The position numbers and the translations under genes are program-made. The notes under the pieces were generated by a model, which saw only the letters and a list, made by a program, of their open reading frames with translations, made no database searches and was not told the DNA's origin. A stretch of DNA of 64,000 nt from Streptomyces rhizosphaerihabitans (lineage in GTDB: Bacteria; Actinomycetota; Actinomycetes; Streptomycetales; Streptomycetaceae): positions 100,418 through 164,417 of the forward strand of contig NZ_JAODTZ010000016.1 of assembly GCF_025399795.1 (NCBI RefSeq). Reading direction: 5' to 3'. Within the stretch, counting starts at the first letter, position 1. The number at the start of each line of letters is the position of its first letter. Positions 53,183-62,297 of the stretch are shown here, piece after piece.

Positions 53183-54198
53183 CCACGGTCAGCCTCACCG
53201 ACGTCGCGAGCTACCTTCCCGGGAAACCGGTCCCCGCGGAGTTCTACACCGACTACCCCGGAGCGGAGGACAAGCTCCGAAACCACCCCATGTTCAAGGT
53301 CCCGCCGTCACGGCACCACGTGGCCGCGGACGAGACCAACGCGGACATGGTCGAGCGTGCGGTGCAGCCCCTGATCGAACGGCACGGCAGGGACGAGATC
53401 CGGAGTGTCGACGTGCTGTTGGTGCACAGCCAGCTGCCGGATCTGCCGTTCGTCGGTGCCGGTACCGAGGTGGCACGCCGACTGGGGCTGAACCCGGAGT
53501 GGCTCGTCGATGTGGCCAACGCAGGCTGCGCCTCCTTCGTGTACATGCTGAAGCTGGCCCGGCAGATCCTCAGCACCACCGATGCGAAGACCGCGCTGAT
53601 CTGCAACGCGCAGAGCGCCGCGGGCCAGTGCTTCACCCAGTCCGAGGTGCGCAGGCTCGCGCAGGCCGCGATCCCGGGCGACGGCTGCGGGGTGGGATTC
53701 GTAACGACATCGGCCGGCGCCCCGGTCCTCGACGTGGAGACCCGGCACATCGGCGACTACGCCGGGGACATGACCGTGGCGGTCGACGACGGCCGCAAGT
53801 ACTGGGAACCGGGAGAGTCACAGCTTCGGATCGGGTTCACCGACGCCAGCGTCGCCAAGGTCCTGGCGCGCGGCAACCGCCTCGTTCCCGAGGTGATCAC
53901 GGACCTGTGCCGGCGGCTCGGCGTGGCGACCGGCGACATCGACGTCCTCGTCACCAACCAGCCGAACCGAACCTTCCTGCGGAACTGGCGCGAGGCGCTG
54001 CAACTGCCCGCCGAACGGCACCTGAACACCTTCGACCAGTACGGGAACCTCTTCGGAGCGGCGATCCCGGTCACCCTGGACCACGCGATCCGCTCGGGTC
54101 AGGTGAAGGACGGTGACCTGGTGGTACTGGGGGGATTCGCCCACGCCGGCGACTTCGCCGGCGGCGCCGCCGTCCGCTGGCACGGCGGGCGGGGCTGA
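53179..54198 (+). CDS. Beta-ketoacyl-ACP synthase III-like enzyme
   Basis: A 339-residue protein with GTG overlapping the previous stop. It has a KASIII fold with the nucleophile C117 (NAGCASFVYML) and N290 (FDQYGNLFGAAIP), but the catalytic His of the FabH HQAN motif is replaced by N260 (VTNQPNRTF). The final GGFAHAGDFAGGAAVRW is family-typical. Such variants often act as acyltransferases rather than decarboxylating synthases (inference). It sits between an SRPBCC-like protein and an aminotransferase. Confidence 0.9.
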   Translation: MTTVSLTDVASYLPGKPVPAEFYTDYPGAEDKLRNHPMFKVPPSRHHVAADETNADMVERAVQPLIERHGRDEIRSVDVLLVHSQLPDLPFVGAGTEVARRLGLNPEWLVDVANAGCASFVYMLKLARQILSTTDAKTALICNAQSAAGQCFTQSEVRRLAQAAIPGDGCGVGFVTTSAGAPVLDVETRHIGDYAGDMTVAVDDGRKYWEPGESQLRIGFTDASVAKVLARGNRLVPEVITDLCRRLGVATGDIDVLVTNQPNRTFLRNWREALQLPAERHLNTFDQYGNLFGAAIPVTLDHAIRSGQVKDGDLVVLGGFAHAGDFAGGAAVRWHGGRG

Positions 54199-54201
54199 CC
54201 C

Positions 54202-55302
54202 ATGGGCGTTCCCGCACTGCACCGACTGGCCCTGAACGAGAGCCCGTACCCTCCGCTGCCCTCCGTGCGCAAGGCGATGCGGCGGGCCGTCGCACAAGCT
54301 CACCGGTACCCGGAGTTCTATCCCGACGACCTCGCTGAGCGGATCGCCACCTGGTGCGGGGTGCCACCCGACAGCGTCGCGGTCGGCAGCGGATCGGTGG
54401 GGGTGGCGCTGCAGTCGCTTCAGGCGGTGATGGAGCCGGGCGACACGATGGTCCACGCCTGGCGCACCTTCGACGCGTATCCCCTGCTGGCCACCATGGT
54501 CCGCGCCGAACCCGTTCCCGTGCCCCTGACGCCGGACGGCCGGCAGGACCTGGACGCCCTGCTGGCCGCGCTCGACCACCGCACCCGCGTTGTAGTGGTG
54601 TGCAATCCGCACAACCCCACCGGGAGCCGGATCACCGTCGACGCCCTGTCGGCGTTCCTGCACCGGGTTCCCGGACACATCACCGTGCTCCTCGACGAGG
54701 CATACGTGGAGTTCGCCGACGACACCGGCGTGGCGGACATGCCCACGTTCCTGGGCACGCACCCCAACGTGCTGGTCCTGCGCACCTTCTCCAAGGCCTA
54801 CGGACTCGCCGCCCTGCGGATCGGCTACGGCCTCGGCGCCCCCGCCCTGGTGGATCGGATCCGCCGGCAACAGCTGCCCTTCGGGATCAACGCGGTGGCG
54901 ACCGCAGCGGTTCAGGCCTCCCTGCGCGCCCACGGCGAGCTGCGTCTACGCGTGGACACCATCGTCGCCGAACGCGAACGGCTCCGGCACGAACTTCTCG
55001 ACCTGGGCTGGCATGTACGTCCCGGCCACGCCAATTCCGTCTGGCTCGCCGCGCCCGATCCGATCGACGAGGGCGCCGAGGCGCTCACCGACGCGAGCGT
55101 CCTGACACGCCACTATCCCGGCGAGGGCCTGCGGGTCACCGTCGGCAGCCGGAAGGCCAACGACACGGTGCTTGCCGCACTGGCGGGACTGCCCACGCAC
55201 GGGTTCGCATCGCGGGACCTCGACGCTGTCTCATCGGTGGCCGCGTCGGCACGACGCCCTGTCGGCGATCCGAGTCGTGTACGAGGTCGCCCCCGGGTCT
55301 GA
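54202..55302 (+). CDS. HisC-like class I/II aminotransferase
   Basis: 366 residues from ATG 54202. HRLALNESPYPPLPSV is the HisC-like N-terminus, VVCNPHNPTGSRIT the cofactor ring contact, LDEAYVEF the Asp, and VLRTFSKAYGLAALRIGYGL the PLP-binding Lys (FSKAYG). The fold is that of histidinol-phosphate aminotransferases and related enzymes. In this operon it would add an amine to a keto or aldehyde intermediate; it is not in a histidine operon. Confidence 0.9.
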   Translation: MGVPALHRLALNESPYPPLPSVRKAMRRAVAQAHRYPEFYPDDLAERIATWCGVPPDSVAVGSGSVGVALQSLQAVMEPGDTMVHAWRTFDAYPLLATMVRAEPVPVPLTPDGRQDLDALLAALDHRTRVVVVCNPHNPTGSRITVDALSAFLHRVPGHITVLLDEAYVEFADDTGVADMPTFLGTHPNVLVLRTFSKAYGLAALRIGYGLGAPALVDRIRRQQLPFGINAVATAAVQASLRAHGELRLRVDTIVAERERLRHELLDLGWHVRPGHANSVWLAAPDPIDEGAEALTDASVLTRHYPGEGLRVTVGSRKANDTVLAALAGLPTHGFASRDLDAVSSVAASARRPVGDPSRVRGRPRV

Positions 55303-55721
55303 ACGAGTCGCGCGCAAGTCCCTTGGTGACGAGAGCACGACCGTCGGCCATGAGCCTGTCACCGGATACGAGCTCATGCCCCGGCGGGGCGGCTTCCCCC
55401 AGATACCCCGGCTGCCGTTGCGGCGGGGGATGCGACAGCGACTGCCGAGGAGGGTGCCGTAGCCGCAGCGGCTATCCTTCTCACCGGCCGGGGCCGACCG
55501 CCACAGCCTGGGGGACCGGGCCCTGCCCGATGCGGCAAGCCGCAGGTCGATCTTGGAATGTATGGCCCCTCGGCATTGCTGCACTCGCTACGGGCTCGCC
55601 CTGTTCTGGGGGTGCTCCGGGCGATGGTGCTCGGTACGACTGGACACGAGAACCGTCAACGATCTCGATCCTGTCTGCTTCCATGCCCTGGCCCGCTGTC
55701 TTCGAAAGGTTTTCCTGCACC
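55303..55721. other. Intergenic region, no gene seen
   Basis: 419 bases between the aminotransferase and the exporter. A long frame crosses it but has no family signal before the MFS ATG. The exporter may have its own promoter here. Confidence 0.4.
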
Positions 55722-56936
55722 ATGCCCTTGGCTCTGCTGGCCCTGGCAGTCGTCGCGTTCGGTATCGGCACGACGGAGTTCGCCACGATGGGGCTGCTGC
55801 CCCAGATCGCTCACGGGATCGGTGTGTCCGTGCCGCACGCCGGCAACGTCGTATCGGCCTACGCGCTCGGTGTCGTCGTCGGCGCGCCCTTGCTGACGGG
55901 TATCGGCGCGCGCGTCCCGCACAAGCGCCTGCTGCTGCTCCTGACCGGGCTGTTCGTGGTGGGCAACATGGCGTCCGCGCTCGCCCCCGACTTCGGCACG
56001 CTCTTCGCCGCACGCTTCCTGGCAGGTCTGCCGCACGGGGCGCTGTTCGGCGTGGGCGCCGTCGTCGCCTCACGACTGGTCGCCCCGGAGAGAGCGGCAC
56101 GCGCCGTGTCGAAGATGTTCCTCGGTCTCACCATCGCCAACATCGTCGGGGTTCCGGCCTGTACGGCCCTCGGGCAGCACCTGGGCTGGCGGTCCGCGTA
56201 CGGCGCCGTCGCTGTCATCGGCCTCGTCGCCCTGGCCGGAGTGGCAGCCTTCGTCCCGCACCAGCCGCGCGGGCAGCAGTCCGGCATCCGGCACGAACTG
56301 CGGGCCATGGGCAACAAGCAGGTCGCCACCGGCCTCGCCACGGCCGTCGTGGGGTTCGGCGGATTCTTCGCCGTCTACAGCTATCTCGTGCCCATGCTCA
56401 CGCACCTGACCGGAATCGCCGGCTCCTCGACCACCTGGGTACTCGCGCTCTATGGCGTAGGGATGACGCTCGGCACCCTGATCGCCGGACCGCTCACGGA
56501 CCGCGCACTGCGCCCGACGATGTACTGGGGGCTCGTCCTGCTCGCCGCGGCGCTCACGACGTTCTACTTCACGGTCCACAGCACCGTGCCCGCCCTGATC
56601 ACCATCACGTTCATCGGCGCCATGGGTTCCCTCATCACCACGCCGGTTCAGATGCTCCTGATGTCCAAGGCGAAGAACGCCCCGACGATGGCGGCGGCCT
56701 CGAACCACTCCGCCTTCAACCTGGCCAACGCGGGTGGTGCCTGGCTCGGTGGCCTGGTCATCTCGGCGGGCTGGGGCTGGGCCTCCCCCAACCTGGTCGG
56801 CGCGGCTCTCGCCCTGGCCGGTCTCGGCCTCGCCTTCACGGGCGGTCTCATGGAACGGGGCTACCGACGCTCCGAAGTGATCGCGCAAGCATCGCCCGCG
56901 GCCGAACCAGAGGCACGCGTCGGCATTGCGGACTGA
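55722..56936 (+). CDS. MFS drug/metabolite exporter (Cmx/AraJ-like DHA1)
   Basis: 404 residues from ATG 55722. There are twelve hydrophobic helices. FGIGTTEFATMGLLPQIAHGI and GARVPHKRLLLLL are the motifs of the Bcr/AraJ/chloramphenicol-exporter branch. By position it probably exports the cluster B product or confers self-resistance. Confidence 0.88.
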   Translation: MPLALLALAVVAFGIGTTEFATMGLLPQIAHGIGVSVPHAGNVVSAYALGVVVGAPLLTGIGARVPHKRLLLLLTGLFVVGNMASALAPDFGTLFAARFLAGLPHGALFGVGAVVASRLVAPERAARAVSKMFLGLTIANIVGVPACTALGQHLGWRSAYGAVAVIGLVALAGVAAFVPHQPRGQQSGIRHELRAMGNKQVATGLATAVVGFGGFFAVYSYLVPMLTHLTGIAGSSTTWVLALYGVGMTLGTLIAGPLTDRALRPTMYWGLVLLAAALTTFYFTVHSTVPALITITFIGAMGSLITTPVQMLLMSKAKNAPTMAAASNHSAFNLANAGGAWLGGLVISAGWGWASPNLVGAALALAGLGLAFTGGLMERGYRRSEVIAQASPAAEPEARVGIAD

Positions 56937-57025
56937 CGCGTTGTCCTTCGACCGACCTTCGAAAGGGCGCTGGGACTGCTCGGACGACAGAACGCTGAGA
57001 CTGCTCGGACGAAAGGCCGTCGGGT

Positions 57026-58300
57026 CTACTCGGACCTGACGGCGCCTTCCGCGGCCGGGTCGGCGGACTGCATCGGCCCGGCATGGTCCGTGACGCCGGC
57101 GTGGTGCGACGGGGCGGCGAACCCGCACGGCGCACATCCGGAAGCCTGGTCCGGGCCCAGCGGCACGCCATTGCTGCGCAGCACGTCGCGGAGGTCCAGG
57201 ATGAGCGGGAACACCTCGTGGTTGCGGTCCTCGCCCTGTTCGTCCCAGGCACGCTGTTCGGCCTCGACCGCCGTGCGGTCCTGGGTGAAGACCCGCTCGG
57301 TGAAGCGGCGGATGAGCGGCCAGGCGAGCTGGAGCGCCCCGGGAACCGACGGTTTCGCGATCGTCAGCAGGCCGTAGGCGTGGTTGACGCGCTGCTCCGC
57401 GTCCTCCGGCACGTAGGCGGCCCAGAGGGAGAACACCGGGAGGCCGGTGCCTTCAGGGACGTCCCGCAGGGTCTGGTACGGATACTCGGTGCGGATGGTG
57501 ATGACGTCGGGCCTGTCCCGGCCGCCGATCCCCTCCGCGGACAGCAGACCCGCGCCCCGGTCCTTGCGCCCTCCGGCGGGGACGAAAAGGTACCGGGCCT
57601 CGACGTGGCGTGGGCCGGTCTCGTACCCGAGCAGCTCGGGCCGGATCCTGCCGAGCACACTCCGGTGCAGGAACTGGTGGTTCATGTCGAGCAGGTTCTC
57701 GTGCATGAAGGAGTAGTGGCACCGCACGGTACGGGAGAACGTCATGGTGCGATGGGCGGCCGAATGGTATTCGGGCAGCAGCGGGAACGGCGCCGCCGCG
57801 GCCAGAGCCGGGTCTCCGGGGAACACGAACACCAGGCCGTAGGCTTCTCGGACCGGGTAGGAACGCACCCCGCGCGGCGGTCGCTCGCAGCCCTTGGGCA
57901 GGTAGGGGATCTGCGAGATGCGGCCGTCGCCCCGGTAGGCCCAGGCGTGGTAGCAGCAGCGCAGAATGTCACCCTCCACCACACCCATGCTCAGCGGTAC
58001 CTGACGGTGCGCGCAGCGGTCCTCCAACGCGTGGACCGTGCCGCTGCGCCCCCGGTACAGCGCGATCCGCTGACCGGCGAACACGGCCGCGAACGTCCGG
58101 TTGCGCCGCACGCTCCGGGAGGTCGCCACCGGATACCAGTGGTCCGGGGAGATACCGATCCGCCGCAGGTCGGGGACCGGACCGGGCAGGTCCCTGAGTC
58201 GGCCGTCCACGCGATGGGGCGGATACGCCACCGGGCCGGTGGTGGCCGACCGGTTCTGCTGGTGGCCTGCTCCGGAGCCGCTGGGTCGGGCCTCGGTCAT
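57026..58300 (-). CDS. Rieske non-heme iron oxygenase
   Basis: 424 residues from ATG 58300; the longer frame upstream is not coding. HWYPVATSR and the Rieske cluster ligands DRCAHRQVP and LRCCYHAWAY (C-x-H...C-x2-H) are clear. The catalytic iron site is in ENLLDMNHQFLHRSV (Asp, His, His). The family resembles vanillate-demethylase/PrnD-like oxygenases that use small aromatic or amine substrates. It is convergent with the MFS gene and may modify the product of cluster B. Confidence 0.9.
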   Translation of the reverse strand: MTEARPSGSGAGHQQNRSATTGPVAYPPHRVDGRLRDLPGPVPDLRRIGISPDHWYPVATSRSVRRNRTFAAVFAGQRIALYRGRSGTVHALEDRCAHRQVPLSMGVVEGDILRCCYHAWAYRGDGRISQIPYLPKGCERPPRGVRSYPVREAYGLVFVFPGDPALAAAAPFPLLPEYHSAAHRTMTFSRTVRCHYSFMHENLLDMNHQFLHRSVLGRIRPELLGYETGPRHVEARYLFVPAGGRKDRGAGLLSAEGIGGRDRPDVITIRTEYPYQTLRDVPEGTGLPVFSLWAAYVPEDAEQRVNHAYGLLTIAKPSVPGALQLAWPLIRRFTERVFTQDRTAVEAEQRAWDEQGEDRNHEVFPLILDLRDVLRSNGVPLGPDQASGCAPCGFAAPSHHAGVTDHAGPMQSADPAAEGAVRSE

Positions 58301-58677
58301 GGGTTGTGGTCCTTTGCGCTCGCGCGGGAGATCGTGTCGTGCGGTCGGGGACCCCGCCCACCAGGTTCTCGGTGTCCCGCCCGCCCGCGACGCCATTGCG
58401 GACAGCCGCCGCCGACGGGGGTGATCCGCCCGCCGCCGCAGGGGCTCCACCTCCCTACGGTCTCCGGGGGCACCCCGGTCGTCAACCGCAGAAGCGCGTT
58501 GGTGTCGCAGCCGGGCAGGCCCGCGCCGAGGCGGCCGGGGCCTGATGCCGCTACTGAGATTTCCGTCGAGTCGGTCGCGCCTCAGGCAGGCCAATCGCGG
58601 TGAGGCGGGCAGGCCAATCGCGGTGAGGCAGTCGACGGACGAGGTGGGTAGGACGGCATGGCTGGGACGACGCCTCG
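58301..58677. other. Intergenic region with a tandem duplication
   Basis: 377 bases. The 22-bp segment GGCAGGCCAATCGCGGTGAG(GC) is duplicated at 58585-58606 and 58608-58629, just before the hypothetical gene at 58678. Nothing else is seen. Confidence 0.6.
58585..58629. repeat. 22-bp direct tandem duplication (period 23)
   Basis: Two identical 22-bp copies separated by one base, 49 bases before the GTG of the next gene; possibly a duplicated leader or regulator site. Confidence 0.95.
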
Positions 58678-59289
58678 GTGAGCTATTTCTCGTATTTCAG
58701 CATCGGTCCCGATCAGGACAGGCAGCACGGCCCGCAGCCCAGGCGAGCCGACCCGGGCCAGTGGCCGAAGTCGGAGGCTGCGCTCACGGTCGTCAACCGC
58801 GACCTGATGGCAACACTGCCGGGTCAGGACGCGCTGGTACTGACGGTCGTCCCGCAAGGGGAGCCGACGTCCCGGGGCGCGATCGATGGGGATCAGATCT
58901 ACGTGGCGCTGCCAGATGGCCATTGGCACGGCGACTCGGTGAATGCGTGTGATCTGGAGGAGGGCGACCCGCCGGAGCCGGACGATGCCAGGACGGTCCT
59001 GACCGTGGTCGCGGATGCCGTGCAGGCGACCGTCATGGAACTGCTCCGGCAGGTCTGGCCCGTCTGCCGGGAACACAAGACCGGAATGCACCCCCGCCCT
59101 GCGGGAACCACTGAAGACTGGTTCGGGGGCGAAACGGACTCGGACGGCCCGCCGGTGTGGTGGTGCCGGGGCAGCGGGGACGGCGAGTGCCACGACGTCT
59201 CCCCGGTGGGCGAGTTGGCCGCCACGTTGCCGGGAAAGCAGCGCCGCGCGCTGCGGCGCAGCGAGCGCAGACAGCAAGGCCATCGGTAG
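58678..59289 (+). CDS. Hypothetical protein
   Basis: A 203-residue protein with a GTG start. VWPVCREHKTGMHPRPAGTTEDWFGGE and WWCRGSGDGECHDVSPVGELAATLPGKQRRALRRSERR are features I associate with a widespread Streptomyces hypothetical family. Cys and His suggest a possible metal site. Function is unknown. Confidence 0.75.
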   Translation: MSYFSYFSIGPDQDRQHGPQPRRADPGQWPKSEAALTVVNRDLMATLPGQDALVLTVVPQGEPTSRGAIDGDQIYVALPDGHWHGDSVNACDLEEGDPPEPDDARTVLTVVADAVQATVMELLRQVWPVCREHKTGMHPRPAGTTEDWFGGETDSDGPPVWWCRGSGDGECHDVSPVGELAATLPGKQRRALRRSERRQQGHR

Positions 59290-59706
59290 TCGCGGCCCGG
59301 ACGCTGCGCAGTGTCGCTCGGGGCCACGCGGCATCCACGCCGCGCGATGACCTGGTGAGGAAGCCGCACCCACCGACGCAGGCGGACCAGGTCAGGCGGA
59401 CCTCGATCCAGGTCGCTCACTGGTCGACTCGGCCGCCCTCGTGAGGTGAAGGGTGGTCACGAGCACCGCCGGGGAGTGCGGCGACACATGCCGATGAGCA
59501 GGCACTGACAAGCAGTGGCAATACGTCGGTGGCCACGCGCAGTGAGATCCACACCTGACGCAGTCCGCCCTGTTCGATCGGGCACTCGCAGACGCCGCAG
59601 CGGTGAATGGCGGTGGTGCCCGAGCGTCCGGGATCCAGGTTCCCCGGAATCGAGGTCGGCAACGGAGTCCGGGGGAGGTTGGATTGGCGGGCGGGACGGC
59701 GCGCGG
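59290..59706. other. Intergenic region, no gene seen
   Basis: 417 bases; frames on either strand here have no family cues. Confidence 0.35.
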
Positions 59707-60528
59707 TCACGGCTTGCGGGCCACTCCGCCGTAGAAGCCGGCCTGGGCGTCGGTGATGCCGGCCAGCGGCTGGTCCGGCTCCGGGTGCCAGCGATGCGTT
59801 ACGGCCAGCCCCGGCGGCAGCAGCTCCAACCCGTCGAAGAACCGGGCGATTCGGGTCCCGGACCGCAGCTGGATCGGGATGCCGGCACGGACGTACACGT
59901 CCTGGGTCCGGGCCATGCCCTCCGGGTCGAAGTCGGTGGTGCCGTGGCTGAGGGTGAGGAAACTGCCGGACGGCAGCGCCTCGATGAGTTCCCGCACTAT
60001 CTCGTACGCGCCGTGCTCGTCCGGTACGAAATGCATCAGGGCGCACAGGCTCAGCGCGATCGGCTGGTCGAAGTCGAGTGTCGTCCGGGTCTCGTCGGAC
60101 TCCAGGACGGCCTTCGGTTCACGCACGTCCGCCTGCAGGTAGGCGACCCGGCCCTCGGGGGTACCGTGCAGCAGTGCCCGCGCGTGGGCCAGCACGATCG
60201 GATCGTTGTCGGCGTAGACAACCCGGCACTCCGGGGCCTCCGCCTGCGCGATCTGGTGCAGGTTGGGCTCGGTCGGCACGCCGGTGCCGATGTCGAGGAA
60301 CTGCCGCACCCCGTGGTCGCGGGCCAGGACGCGCACGGTCCGGTGCATGAACAGTCGGTTCGCGCGGGCGAAGGTGCGGGCGTCCGGGGTGTGGCCCAGT
60401 ACCTGCTCAGCCGCCTCGGCGTCCACCGGGTAGTGGTCCTTGCCCCCCAGGTAGTAGTCGTACATGCGGGCAGGGTGCGGCTTGCTGGTATCGATGGGCG
60501 TCGACCCTCGACCTGACTCAGGTAACAA
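59707..60528 (-). CDS. SAM-dependent methyltransferase (DUF574/Methyltransf_19 type)
   Basis: 273 residues. TTG 60528 is chosen because GAGGAG lies ahead at proper spacing and upstream codons look non-coding. DTSKPHPARMYDYYLGGKDHYPVD, QFLDIGTGVPTEPNLHQ and VVYADNDPIVLAHA are the same signatures as in the paralogue at 26007, with clear divergence elsewhere. The substrate is unknown. Confidence 0.88.
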   Translation of the reverse strand: MLPESGRGSTPIDTSKPHPARMYDYYLGGKDHYPVDAEAAEQVLGHTPDARTFARANRLFMHRTVRVLARDHGVRQFLDIGTGVPTEPNLHQIAQAEAPECRVVYADNDPIVLAHARALLHGTPEGRVAYLQADVREPKAVLESDETRTTLDFDQPIALSLCALMHFVPDEHGAYEIVRELIEALPSGSFLTLSHGTTDFDPEGMARTQDVYVRAGIPIQLRSGTRIARFFDGLELLPPGLAVTHRWHPEPDQPLAGITDAQAGFYGGVARKP

Positions 60529-60867
60529 CGTATTCTCCTCGGCTACGTATGACGGGTCTTCGCCCTGGATCCACAGCGGTTCATCGCACCACGAGGAACC
60601 GGTCGGCTCCGACGACGGGGACCTGCGATTGCCGCCTCGAGCGTCGCCGGGCCGACTCGGCGAGCGTCCGGAGAGCGGCTCCCTTGAGCGCCTTGATATT
60701 CCGCACGACAGCATCGTAGGCACGCTGAAACAGCAGGCAGACCGGTTCGTTCGAATTGGCCCGGCACGGCTGCCGGCCCTGGCCGCCCCCGCGCACCGTC
60801 CACCGACGCCGGCCGGGACTCCCGCGGTGCTGCCGCATGAGGCACATGAGCCCTACGGGTCGGCGTG

Positions 60868-60895
60868 TTGTGCGAGCCAGGGCGTGCGCTAACAT
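60868..60895 (+). promoter_or_regulatory. Candidate promoter of RNA element copy 2
   Basis: TTGTGC, a 16-bp spacer and TAACAT fit a housekeeping promoter. The predicted start falls at the first bases shared with copy 1 (GATCTTGAG). Confidence 0.5.
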
Positions 60896-60896
60896 T

Positions 60897-61052
60897 GATC
60901 TTGAGCTGGTCGGTGGAAGTCGTCCTGGTTCGCGATGCGTTGGTGGTCCAAGGAAAGACGTCCCGCTTCCTGCGGGGAGATGCAGGTGCAAGGCCTGCCC
61001 GGCGCTCTGTGAAGACCCTGTCCCGTGTTGTCCGGGCAGGGTCTTTTTGTTG
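60897..61052 (+). ncRNA. Putative small RNA, copy 2 of a duplicated terminated element
   Basis: A 156-nt counterpart of 30280-30436. It has about 8 mismatches in the first ~120 nt, one of them in the 87-nt core. The two internal hairpins are identical. The terminator keeps its lower stem (GACCCTG/CAGGGTC), while its upper stem and loop differ in sequence but still pair (CCCG/CGGG). Conservation of pairing with changed bases argues for function as RNA. Confidence 0.55.
61014..61048 (+). terminator. Rho-independent terminator of RNA element copy 2
   Basis: GACCCTG..CCCG pairs with CGGG-CAGGGTC and is followed by TTTTT. Confidence 0.85.
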
Positions 61053-61265
61053 CGGGGACTCACGGCCTATGAGGCTGCGACAAGATCTGCTTGAAGTCGC
61101 CTGGTGCGACTGGGTGTTGTCATCGGGTGTGGTCGCTCTGGGCATCGTGGCCGGCCGCGTCGGCCGGGCTGCGCTCCTGTTGATGACCACGCGCGCCACC
61201 AACCGAACCATGGTGGAGATGGCGTGGGGAACGAATTGCGGCGTCGCGCTGAGGACCGCGCACGC

Positions 61266-61448
61266 TCATTTCTCCTCCGGCCGCTCCTGACGGTCGCGCT
61301 CGCCCGAACGCGGCCCCTCCGCGCCACGCCGTGCCGCGTCATCGACGCGTCGCTCCTCCAGGAGGTCCAGCAGGAGGCAGAACCCCACCACGGCCACGAT
61401 CAGAACCACCGCCAACACGCAGAGCACAATGACAACAGCTGTTTTCAC
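61266..61448 (-). CDS. Small single-pass membrane protein
   Basis: 60 residues from GTG 61448 with GGAGA upstream. VKTAVVIVLCVLAVVLIVAVVGFCLLLDLL is an N-terminal transmembrane helix, followed by a highly charged cytosolic tail (EERRVDDAARRGAEGPRSGERDRQERPEEK). Family unknown; coding is plausible from the start signal and helix. Confidence 0.6.
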   Translation of the reverse strand: MKTAVVIVLCVLAVVLIVAVVGFCLLLDLLEERRVDDAARRGAEGPRSGERDRQERPEEK

Positions 61449-61572
61449 CTTGATGAATCTCCTTCTCGTCGCTGTTGTCCATGGCGGGACGCTGTGCATT
61501 GCAGGATGGCACTCGGTACTGAAGTCTGTTCAGCCTGTCCGGCCCAGGCAGGCACCACGCACGGGAGGCAGC

Positions 61573-62022
61573 ATGGCCGACAGCAGCCGCGGATACGTCA
61601 GGGACCGGCGCGGATGCCGTCATTGGGGCCCGCACGGCGCCGCGGGACTGCTCCTGCGCCAGGACGGTCGGTTCCTGCTCCAGCGCCGTTCCTGGAGAGT
61701 CCATCATCGCCGCACCTGGAGCATTCCGGGCGGAGCGCTGAAGGCCGGTGAAAGCCCGCGGGAGGGGGCCCGGCGAGAGTTCGGGGAGGAACTCGGCGTT
61801 GTTCCGGCACTGCGCCACGTCCGCACTTTCGTGGACGACCACGGCGGATGGGCCTACCACACGCTCGTCATGGACGTCATGGAGTCGTTCTCTCCACGCC
61901 ATGGCGACGGCGAAGGTGTCGCCTACCGGTGGTGCACCCCTGCCGAGACCGACTCGCTTCCGCTCCACCCCGGATTCGCGGCCACCTGGCCGCAGTTGCT
62001 GATGGACTTGGACGCGGTGTGA
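61573..62022 (+). CDS. NUDIX hydrolase
   Basis: 149 residues from ATG 61573 (GGGAGG upstream). GAAGLLLRQDGRFLLQRRSWRVHHRRTWSIPGGALKAGESPREGARREFGEELGV carries a complete Nudix box (GX5EX7REXXEEXG), which binds Mg and cleaves nucleoside diphosphates linked to another moiety. The substrate is unknown. Confidence 0.92.
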   Translation: MADSSRGYVRDRRGCRHWGPHGAAGLLLRQDGRFLLQRRSWRVHHRRTWSIPGGALKAGESPREGARREFGEELGVVPALRHVRTFVDDHGGWAYHTLVMDVMESFSPRHGDGEGVAYRWCTPAETDSLPLHPGFAATWPQLLMDLDAV

Positions 62023-62267
62023 CCCTGCCCTCCCGCTCAGGAGACCAGAAGACCAGAAGGCCAGGACTGACCAGAGCAGGGAATGCGGCGGGTCGGGCCG
62101 CTGTGGCAGTCCGACCCCGCGGGGGTAGTCGCTCAGGCCTGCGGGATGTGGAACTTCCTCCACGCACTGACGGGCCCTGGGACATGGGCGGGGGCATGGC
62201 GGACGTCTGAACGGAGGCTTTGCACAGCCGTGTTGAGAGCTGTGGTGGCCTGCGGTATCTCTGGATA

Positions 62268-62288
62268 GGCTGTATATGGGCTATATAG
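62268..62288. promoter_or_regulatory. Candidate promoter/operator of the PadR gene
   Basis: GGCTGTATA and GGCTATATA are direct repeats 11 bp apart in an AT-rich patch 10-30 bases before the PadR GTG. The TATAGA there may be the -10 of a leaderless message. Confidence 0.4.
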
Positions 62289-62297
62289 AGTGCAAGT

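Larger units (their letters stand above)
60529..61265. other. Long intergenic region holding RNA element copy 2
   Basis: 737 bases. Apart from the promoter, the 156-nt element and its terminator (annotated separately), I see no gene. Confidence 0.5.

Noticed and set aside
54354..55721. 860-residue frame joining the aminotransferase region to the MFS protein
   Set aside because: The first 456 codons are an Arg/Pro-rich shadow of the aminotransferase gene; the exporter begins at ATG 55722 with its first helix.
59417..60046. Minus-strand 209-codon frame overlapping the DUF574 methyltransferase
   Set aside because: Out of frame with clear methyltransferase motifs on the same strand; a shadow.
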